Source of the DNA: Desulfobacteraceae bacterium
GTDB taxonomy: Bacteria > Desulfobacterota > DSM-4660 > Desulfatiglandales > Desulfatiglandaceae
Assembly (NCBI GenBank): GCA_030597505.1
Contig: JAUVRS010000101.1
Coordinates: forward strand, 1-8,170
Length of the DNA stretch: 8,170 bases
Reading direction: 5' to 3'
The position numbers and the translations under genes are program-made. The notes beneath the pieces are model-generated. The model was not told where the DNA came from and ran no database searches. It saw only the letters and a program-made list of their open reading frames with translations. How positions within the stretch are numbered: the stretch's first letter is position 1; each line of letters starts with the position of its first letter. This document shows, piece by piece, positions 1 through 4,436 of this stretch.

Positions 1-131
1 TCATGTCCCACGTAGGTTTGGCATAACTGGGAATATCCCTTACTGGTGGGCAAAGAGTAATTCCCGCACCCTCCGGCCGCCAATATAATAGATATGAGAA
101 AGAACAATAATAATGGTTTTATATGTTTCAT
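1..131 (-). CDS. Small lipoprotein, N-terminal 43 codons (partial)
   Basis: The frame opens with ATG at 131-129 and runs off the left edge of the window after 43 codons. The N-terminus is a clear bacterial signal peptide: M-K-H-I-K-P, then a hydrophobic core at about residues 7-17, then a lipobox-like L-A-A-G-G-C with the putative lipidated Cys at residue 22. The start of the mature part contains another Cys (37) and ends T-Y-V-G-H. A perfect AAGGAGG lies 5 nt before the ATG, which fixes the start. It lies 103 bp downstream of the DUF456 gene on the same strand with no terminator between them, so the two may be co-transcribed. Mature function is unknown. Small lipoproteins with a similar Y-V-G-H region exist, but too little is visible to assign a family. 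Confidence 0.8.
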   Translation of the reverse strand, partial: MKHIKPLLLFFLISIILAAGGCGNYSLPTSKGYSQLCQTYVGH

Positions 132-136
132 GCGAT

Positions 137-155
137 CCTCCTTATAGGCCTCCTT
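137..155 (-). promoter_or_regulatory. Duplicated Shine-Dalgarno before the lipoprotein
   Basis: On the minus strand, AAGGAGG occurs at 143-137, 5 nt before the lipoprotein ATG, and again at 155-149. The 12-nt spacing and shared TATAAG context suggest a small local duplication. Only the proximal copy is correctly spaced for the start at 131. Confidence 0.65.
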
Positions 156-186
156 TTCTTATAGATATCAATGATAAACATTTCGT

Positions 187-214
187 GCCCGGGCACCGGC
201 AAGCCGGGCCTTTT
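187..214. other. GC-rich hairpin between the lipoprotein and DUF456 genes
   Basis: GCCCGG at 187-192 pairs with CCGGGC at 204-209 across an 11-nt loop. TTTT follows at 211-214 on the plus strand, which looks terminator-like, but no plus-strand gene ends here. Read on the minus strand, where the genes lie, no T-run follows it, so it is more likely an intra-operon RNA structure than a terminator. Confidence 0.3.
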
Positions 215-234
215 GTGACCATGGCTTGACCTCT

Positions 235-714
235 TCAGAACATCTCCCTTATGTACAAAAAAAGCATGACACCGGAAAAACCCAGCTTTAGTCCGGTACT
301 CAGCATATTTCCCACAAAGACACCCCAGCCGGCCCGGAGCGCGCTTTTTCCTTTGCTCCCTACAAATAGCTCCCCCACAACCGCTCCCACAAACGCCCCG
401 ATGATCATGCCCCATGGTGGAAAAAAGAACAGCCCCCCGACCATCCCCACAACGGAAATCCACAGGCTTAATTTTGACGCGCCATATTTTTTTGCCTTGA
501 TAGCGGGCAGCAAATAATCTGAAATTGTCACCAATAGGGTCAGACCCGCCATTATAATCAAAAAGGTGGCACCGAATGGTTCCCAGCCTTTGGCCCAGGA
601 GATGATAATCAGTGCTAAATAGGCAAGCGGTGGGCCAGGGATGATGGGAAAAACGCAGCCAAAGACACCGGCCAACGCAAGGAGTAATCCAAGAATGATC
701 AATAACGTCGTCAA
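235..714 (-). CDS. DUF456 family integral membrane protein
   Basis: The 159-residue protein is almost entirely hydrophobic, with about five or six membrane segments (roughly residues 3-22, 28-41, 50-66, 83-98, 101-118 and 141-156). Family hallmarks are the Gly-Cys then P-I-I-P-G-P-P-L stretch at 19-30, the K-Y-G-A-S-K loop at 76-81, and the glycine-rich G-A-F-V-G-A-V-V-G-E segment at 106-115. Length fits DUF456, whose biochemical role is not established. The start is TTG at 714-712. The frame is closed just upstream by TGA, and no strong Shine-Dalgarno is seen. A 12-codon ORF beginning ATG at 749 ends in a TGA overlapping this TTG (see findings), which may explain translation by coupling. It precedes the lipoprotein gene on the same strand and diverges from the ABC ATPase. 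Confidence 0.85.
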   Translation of the reverse strand: MTTLLIILGLLLALAGVFGCVFPIIPGPPLAYLALIIISWAKGWEPFGATFLIIMAGLTLLVTISDYLLPAIKAKKYGASKLSLWISVVGMVGGLFFFPPWGMIIGAFVGAVVGELFVGSKGKSALRAGWGVFVGNMLSTGLKLGFSGVMLFLYIREMF

Positions 715-932
715 TATTCAATACCGGTTGGACTATCCATTTCCGCCATGGTAGGATATCCTAGGAGACTGGGGGCCTGGCAATCACATACCCATGGCTT
801 GTCTATACATCGAAGCTATGGGGTTTGCAAGGGTATTTGCCCCCTCTGATATCAGCAAACCAGGGCGGTATACTATAGAAAAGACGTTGTTTTGTCTGGA
901 AAACTCTTTTTAAGGACCGCAACGGGCAGAAT
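715..932. other. Divergent intergenic region with 12-bp palindrome
   Basis: This 218-bp gap separates the DUF456 gene (minus) from the ABC ATPase gene (plus) and should carry both promoters. It contains the perfect 12-bp palindrome TAGGATATCCTA at 752-763. A -10-like TATACT lies at 869-874, but no convincing -35 stands 16-18 bp before it. No RNA gene was recognised. Confidence 0.35.
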
Positions 933-2006
933 ATGGCATCTCTCACCCTCAGGGCAATCACCAAGAAGTTTGGCAGGATACCGGCCCTTGCCGGCGTGGA
1001 TCTTCACGTGGCGGATGGCGAGTTCTGTGTGCTGCTTGGGCCTTCAGGCTGTGGAAAGAGCACGCTTCTAAATATCGTTGCCGGCCTGATCCCGCAGGAC
1101 CATGGCACCGTAATGCTGGATGGTGAATCAGTGGATCAATTGCCCCCCCGGAGCAGGGACGTGGCCATGGTCTTTCAGAGTTATGCCCTTTACCCTCATA
1201 TGACCGTGGCTCAGAATCTGGGCTTTGGTCTTCGGATGCGTCGAACCCCCAGACAAACTATCCAAAAACAGGTCTTGGAGGCTGCCAGCCTCCTGGGTAT
1301 AGAGGGGCTTTTAGACAGAAAACCGCGGGAACTCTCCGGCGGACAGCGCCAGCGAGTGGCCATGGGCCGTGCTCTGGTGCGGCGTCCAAGGATTTTTCTT
1401 CTGGATGAGCCGTTGAGCAATTTGGATGCCCGTCTGCGTGCCAGTGTACGGCTCGAGCTAAAAGAGCTGCATCGTCAAATAGGGAGCACCATCATATTTG
1501 TGACCCACGACCAAGTGGAGGCCATGACCCTCGGGGATAGTGTAGTGGTCATGCGCGAAGGGACGATCCATCAAAACGGCCCTCCTGAAAAAATCTACTC
1601 ACACCCTGCAGACACATTTGTGGCCACCTTTATCGGATCACCGGAGATGAATCTCTATCAGGGGAGGCTTGTCCAAAAAGCGGGTAACTCCCATTTTGAG
1701 GGGTCAGGTTTTTCCCTGCCCCTCACCGGTCTCAAATCCGGATTACCAACGGGTGAAGCGGATTTGGGGGTCCGCCCCGAGGACATCGGGATAAACGGAA
1801 GTGATACCACGGGTTTAGAGGGGTGCGTGGAGATGATCAGCGATGTGGGGTCTGAAAAATACATACACGCCCGCATGGGTCAGGAGCGGATCACCGTGCG
1901 CGTCCCCAAGGACTTTGTCTGCCGGGTCGGTGATGTCGTCCCCCTTGTCATCGATCCCCACAGGGTACATCTGTTTCGCAAGGGTCTCAGCCTGGACGTG
2001 TATTAA
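933..2006 (+). CDS. CUT1-type (UgpC/MalK-like) ABC transporter ATPase
   Basis: The 357-residue protein is a cytoplasmic ATPase that would energise an ABC importer. Walker A is G-P-S-G-C-G-K-S-T (36-44), the Q-loop is F-Q-S-Y-A-L-Y-P-H-M (81-90), the signature is L-S-G-G-Q (134-138), Walker B is I-F-L-L-D-E-P (154-160, catalytic Glu159), the D-loop is S-N-L-D (162-165) and the switch His is 192. All residues needed for ATP hydrolysis are present. The C-terminal part (about 235-357) has the OB/TOBE regulatory fold typical of MalK, UgpC and MsmK, including G-V-R-P-E-D-I (279-285). This points to sugar, glycerol-3-phosphate or similar uptake. No permease or binding protein lies beside it, so its partner is encoded elsewhere or it is shared between importers. 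Spermidine (PotA), sulfate (CysA) and iron (FbpC) ATPases are related, but the Y-A-L-Y-P-H-M Q-loop and TOBE region favour CUT1. An AAGGA lies a long 16 nt before the ATG. Confidence 0.93.
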   Translation: MASLTLRAITKKFGRIPALAGVDLHVADGEFCVLLGPSGCGKSTLLNIVAGLIPQDHGTVMLDGESVDQLPPRSRDVAMVFQSYALYPHMTVAQNLGFGLRMRRTPRQTIQKQVLEAASLLGIEGLLDRKPRELSGGQRQRVAMGRALVRRPRIFLLDEPLSNLDARLRASVRLELKELHRQIGSTIIFVTHDQVEAMTLGDSVVVMREGTIHQNGPPEKIYSHPADTFVATFIGSPEMNLYQGRLVQKAGNSHFEGSGFSLPLTGLKSGLPTGEADLGVRPEDIGINGSDTTGLEGCVEMISDVGSEKYIHARMGQERITVRVPKDFVCRVGDVVPLVIDPHRVHLFRKGLSLDVY

Positions 2007-2015
2007 GGACAAGCT

Positions 2016-2675
2016 CTACATCCACTTATCCGGTCTCAGAAGGATATCCGATACCAGATCTACCAGACCCCAGATGGCATCAGGGGCGAGGTGATTTTCT
2101 ATAGACCGGTCAAAGAGGATGGAAAGATCCGGGGGAAATTCCTCGTCCCCCTTCCACAGTAGATAGCAAAGAGGTACTTTGGGGAAGGCCCAGAACCTGT
2201 ATGCAGCATCCCCCATATCCAGGGCTTCGCCCCCCAGTTGTTCCGCAGCCCGTTTAAAACCTTTCACGTCATTCCCGAACCGCTCCAGCACAGACCGTAT
2301 CCGCAATTCATGGGGTCCCCTGAAAAAATGGGCGCTTTTTAGTTCCTTTACGCTGACAATCCTGTTTTCGATCGGCTCCGGGCCTGCGCCCAGTAAATAT
2401 ATCAGCGAGGTCAATTCCAAAAGAGGGCTCTTAACGGGTATCCGCCCATTTGGAACTTTCCGAAAGAGACAGCGTTTTTGTTTGTCGACCAGGATGTCCT
2501 CCTTCAAAAAGGGGAGAAGAAATCCTTCCGGAGGGTGATTTTTTGCCAGCGCCCTCATGCAAATCATTTCAGGATCCTTGGTCTCAAGGTCTTTCCAGTG
2601 CTGGTCAGGGACCGTCACGCTGTTACCCGAAGGTGTCCTTTCCGGCGGGGTCTCATTGGGTGGTCGTTTTTGCAT
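2016..2675 (-). CDS. DUF3786 domain-containing protein
   Basis: The 219-residue soluble protein has a Pro/Thr-rich N-terminus (1-25) and then a DUF3786-like domain covering about residues 30-219. Recognisable parts are the G-P-E-P-I-E-N turn (98-104), F-F-R-G-P-H-E-L (117-124), A-Y-R-F-W-A-F-P-K-V-P (158-168), and the C-terminal W-K-G-D-E-E-F-P-P-D followed by L-F-D-R-S-I-E-N-H-L. DUF3786 is common in anaerobic bacteria, including Desulfobacterota and acetogens, and its biochemical function is not known to me. The ATG at 2675-2673 has AAGGA at 2689-2685, a 9-nt spacing, supporting this start. It is convergent with the ABC ATPase with only 9 nt between stop codons and no room for an ordinary terminator. 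No signal peptide or membrane segment is seen. Confidence 0.8.
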   Translation of the reverse strand: MQKRPPNETPPERTPSGNSVTVPDQHWKDLETKDPEMICMRALAKNHPPEGFLLPFLKEDILVDKQKRCLFRKVPNGRIPVKSPLLELTSLIYLLGAGPEPIENRIVSVKELKSAHFFRGPHELRIRSVLERFGNDVKGFKRAAEQLGGEALDMGDAAYRFWAFPKVPLCYLLWKGDEEFPPDLSILFDRSIENHLAPDAIWGLVDLVSDILLRPDKWM

Positions 2676-2716
2676 GCTATACAGTCCTTGTCTAAGATGA
2701 TCAAAACTATCCGCCT

Positions 2717-2741
2717 AACTGGCCTCATACCGGGGCCAGTT
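2717..2741. other. Perfect 8-bp stem hairpin upstream of DUF3786 gene
   Basis: AACTGGCC (2717-2724) and GGCCAGTT (2734-2741) form an uninterrupted 8-bp stem with a 9-nt loop. On the minus strand it falls in the 5' leader of the DUF3786 gene, 28 nt before its Shine-Dalgarno. No T-run follows on either strand. It could be an operator or an mRNA structure. Confidence 0.4.
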
Positions 2742-2902
2742 GCCAGGCCTCAATATCTTCAAACCGTTCAATCTTCATCACTCTCCAACCTTGATAAAGC
2801 CGCAAAAAGGCGCAAAATTCACAAAAACTGAAAACGACATACAACAAAATCAAGTGGTTACAAACAAGGAAAATCCGGAACGTGACTTTTTACGAGATCA
2901 TC

Positions 2903-2951
2903 AACCTTGAACCGTGAACCTTGAACCGTGAACCTTGACCCCTGAACCTGA
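2903..2951. repeat. Tandem heptad repeat, AACCTTG/AACCGTG units
   Basis: A 14-nt unit AACCTTGAACCGTG is repeated perfectly at 2903-2916 and 2917-2930, followed by degenerate copies AACCTTG, ACCCCTG and AACCTGA to 2951. The basic period is 7 nt with consensus AACCNTG, seven units in all. It is non-coding and lies just downstream of the DUF72 gene. Confidence 0.85.
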
Positions 2952-2997
2952 GTCGTTACCAATATTTTTTGGTTTCGCAGATATGTCTCAATTTTTT

Positions 2998-4020
2998 CTA
3001 GCTCGCCGCCAATGAGAGAAACCGTGTGGCAATCTGTTGCGCAATGAGGGGGGCGTTCCCACCTGATCGGTTATTGACGATAACGTTTATTCCGACGTCT
3101 TCCTGGACCGCAATCTTCATCAGATCCGCAGTTTCCGTTACCATTTGCGGGTGCAGCATCCCATTCACCATTTCGTTAAAAGGGTGGGCCTTTGCATAGG
3201 CATCCTCATAACGCATATTTCGCGGGGTCATAAGCCGGATGATGCAGCGCTTGCCGCCATTTAAAAACCGTTTCCCGGAAAGGCCAAACTGCCGTAAAAG
3301 GGGGGGAAGCCAGGTCCAGTGTGACAACACCTGCCCTACCCCGTGTGTTTCAAAGACATCAAAGAGGGGGGCAGTCAAAAGGGTCTCGGTCCGCAGTTCC
3401 ACATGGTAGCGGGTGTCCTTGGGGATTTGGCCAAAAAAGACATCCAGTTCTTCTGCCTGTGTTTGGGGTGATGACCGCTCCTCCTTTCGCTGGTATTCCT
3501 GTTCAAAGATAAGGCCGTCCAGCCAGGGTTCCAGCAACTCCAGGGCCGGTTCGTAGAATTGATTCAAGAAAATCGCCGGGTCCAGATACTGGTCGTTTGA
3601 CAGAAATTTACCACCCCTCCGCAGTTTTTTTGAAAAAACGATCTGGGGCACCTTTACGATGATGCGGTCATCGCGACCAAGATATTGGCGGTAGGCGCGG
3701 AGCAGGTGAAAATTCCGGGTAGGTTGCCCGTCTTTTCCCCGGAGGGGCCGGTAGAAGGTAAAATCCAGTTCCAACGTCCCAAAGTGCTGAAAATATTCCA
3801 CAACGCTTTGAACCGGCAAGACCTCTTCTACAAAGCTTTTCCCCTTTACCCTTTTTACGCGGCTGTTTATCTGACCCGTGTAACGTTTCGGTGAATAGAT
3901 CTGCCCGACCCACCCCACATACCGGTCGCTGGCAGTCCCAATGCGGACATTGGGATGCAGGTCGCGGAACTGAAAATGTTCCGAACTTAAGACCTTTTTA
4001 GTATCAGGGGTCATGGTCAT
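2998..4020 (-). CDS. DUF72 (YecE-like) domain protein
   Basis: The predicted soluble protein has 340 residues and the TIM-barrel-type DUF72 pattern. Numbering from the alternative GTG start two codons upstream, these are V-R-I-G-T-A-S-D-R-Y-V-G-W-V-G with I-Y-S-P (27-46), the strand L-E-L-D-F-T-F-Y-R-P (85-94), I-I-V-K-V-P (122-127), Y-H-V-E-L-R (207-212) and the C-terminal V-I-V-N-N-R-S-G-G-N-A-P (315-326). DUF72 proteins usually have about 230-290 residues, so this one is long, with extra sequence near 46-72 and 178-205. The usual Trp after the V-E-x-R strand is replaced by T-E-T-L-L. The family role is unsettled; nucleic-acid-linked functions have been suggested. I prefer ATG at 4020-4018 because AAGGA at 4035-4031 is 10 nt away, while the GTG at 4026 is only 4 nt away. 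The gene stands alone between repeat-bearing gaps. Confidence 0.83.
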   Translation of the reverse strand: MTMTPDTKKVLSSEHFQFRDLHPNVRIGTASDRYVGWVGQIYSPKRYTGQINSRVKRVKGKSFVEEVLPVQSVVEYFQHFGTLELDFTFYRPLRGKDGQPTRNFHLLRAYRQYLGRDDRIIVKVPQIVFSKKLRRGGKFLSNDQYLDPAIFLNQFYEPALELLEPWLDGLIFEQEYQRKEERSSPQTQAEELDVFFGQIPKDTRYHVELRTETLLTAPLFDVFETHGVGQVLSHWTWLPPLLRQFGLSGKRFLNGGKRCIIRLMTPRNMRYEDAYAKAHPFNEMVNGMLHPQMVTETADLMKIAVQEDVGINVIVNNRSGGNAPLIAQQIATRFLSLAAS

Positions 4021-4030
4021 AGCCACGTCA

Positions 4031-4035
4031 TCCTT
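4031..4035 (-). promoter_or_regulatory. Shine-Dalgarno deciding the DUF72 start
   Basis: AAGGA on the minus strand lies 10 nt before ATG 4020-4018 and 4 nt before GTG 4026-4024. The spacing and the stronger codon favour the ATG, shortening the longest reading frame by two residues. Confidence 0.5.
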
Positions 4036-4085
4036 ATTAACAACAAAAAGGCGTAACCGTTTACAGGTTCAGGGTTCCAGCTTCA

Positions 4086-4122
4086 GGGACTGTCCCATAA
4101 CCGGAACTTCATATCCGGTTAT
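4086..4122. repeat. Two adjacent inverted repeats
   Basis: GGGAC-T-GTCCC at 4086-4096 is directly followed by ATAACCGG (4097-4104) and CCGGTTAT (4115-4122), an 8-bp perfect stem with a 10-nt loop. A T5 run lies 8 nt further on (4131-4135), too far for a classic terminator, and no plus-strand gene precedes it. It may be an operator pair or the remnant of an element end. Confidence 0.45.
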
Positions 4123-4185
4123 CTCACCCCTTTTTACTTGACTGTAGCTGCTCAATTACCTATTTACCTCATTAGTTTTTATTTA

Positions 4186-4193
4186 TTGTATTT
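4186..4193 (+). repeat. Target-site duplication, left copy (TTGTATTT)
   Basis: TTGTATTT directly abuts the left terminus GTAACTAC of the inverted-repeat element. An identical octamer abuts the right terminus at 4366-4373. An 8-bp direct repeat placed exactly at both ends is the expected footprint of transposition. Confidence 0.75.
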
Positions 4194-4365
4194 GTAACTA
4201 CTCACGTAGTCAGGCTGAAGCTGTTTAGACTGAAGGCAGAAAGGGTCAGAAAAGCACGATTGCCGTACTTTGGCGGAAATATCTGATTTTTGCATCAAAC
4301 ATGGCTTTAAAATGCGCTTTTTCCTAACAGTCTTCAGCCTTCAGCCTATCCGCCTGCGTAGTTAC
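4194..4365. mobile_element. MITE-like element, 172 bp, IS66-type ends
   Basis: The element begins GTAACTAC and ends GTAGTTAC, exact reverse complements. A second block, AGGCTGAAG (4212-4220), is matched by CTTCAGCCT (4339-4347) at the same distance from its end, giving about 21 of 27 matching terminal positions. Further in, AAAAGCAC (about 4250-4257) faces GCGCTTTT (about 4314-4321), so the whole unit could fold as a long hairpin. A perfect 8-bp direct repeat flanks it. No transposase is encoded, so it would need one supplied elsewhere. Ends starting GTAA together with 8-bp duplications are known for the IS66 family, which makes that the best guess. The right arm carries an overlapping tandem CTTCAGC. 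It lies 71 bp upstream of the binding-protein gene and may affect its expression. Confidence 0.7.
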
Positions 4366-4373
4366 TTGTATTT
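4366..4373 (+). repeat. Target-site duplication, right copy (TTGTATTT)
   Basis: This octamer is identical to 4186-4193 and directly abuts the right terminus GTAGTTAC. The match does not extend beyond 8 bp on either side, which fits a target-site duplication rather than a longer direct repeat. Confidence 0.75.
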
Positions 4374-4436
4374 TAAATACATCCGGGTGCACAATGTCAA
4401 CTAATTGAAAAAACAAACTCCTGTACTGATCCACCT

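Larger units (their letters stand above)
2676..2997. other. Intergenic region rich in repeats (DUF3786 leader / DUF72 tail)
   Basis: This 322-bp stretch has no credible gene. It holds the presumed DUF3786 promoter and leader, a hairpin at 2717-2741, an A-rich segment (about 2800-2890), a 7-nt-unit tandem repeat at 2903-2951, and a weak 5-bp stem at 2958-2973. I see no strong intrinsic terminator for the DUF72 gene. The 2810-2905 segment resembles dispersed intergenic repeats I associate with Desulfobacterota, from memory and unconfirmed. Confidence 0.5.
4027..4436. other. 410-bp intergenic region containing a MITE-like element
   Basis: This divergent gap separates the DUF72 gene (minus) from the binding-protein gene (plus). 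From the left it holds a heptad-like CAGGTTCAGGG at 4064-4074, two adjacent inverted repeats at 4086-4096 and 4097-4122, an AT-rich segment (4131-4193), the MITE-like element at 4194-4365 with its 8-bp direct repeats, and about 63 bp of leader before the binding-protein ATG. No ORF in it looks real. Confidence 0.7.

Noticed and set aside
128..181. A 17-codon minus-strand ORF (ATG at 181-179) whose TGA overlaps the lipoprotein ATG.
   Set aside because: It has no Shine-Dalgarno, and its codons are mostly the two AGGAGG sites read in frame; the lipoprotein has its own ideal ribosome-binding site, so coupling is not needed.
235..721. Long open frames on both strands across the DUF456 gene, including a 197-codon minus-strand frame (128-721).
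   Set aside because: Their translations are Cys/Arg/His-rich or low-complexity and match no family, while the DUF456 frame has coherent membrane segments and family motifs.
2179..2831. Plus-strand open frames opposite the DUF3786 gene.
   Set aside because: They are antisense shadows of a gene with a recognisable domain and good Shine-Dalgarno; the frame reaching 2831 runs into the repeat-bearing intergenic region.
2903..2951. A CRISPR array from the tandem repeats.
   Set aside because: The units are 7-14 nt and contiguous, with no spacers and no cas genes.
4138..4166. TTGACT (4138-4143) with TATTTA (4161-4166) as a promoter.
   Set aside because: The -35 and 17-bp spacing are good, but the -10 matches at only three positions, and the MITE-like element would separate it from the gene.
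4285..4318. A -10-like TAAAAT (4308-4313) inside the MITE-like element as an outward promoter for the binding-protein gene.
   Set aside because: No acceptable -35 lies 16-18 bp upstream (TTGCAT is only 12 bp away), so the hexamer alone is too weak in AT-rich DNA.
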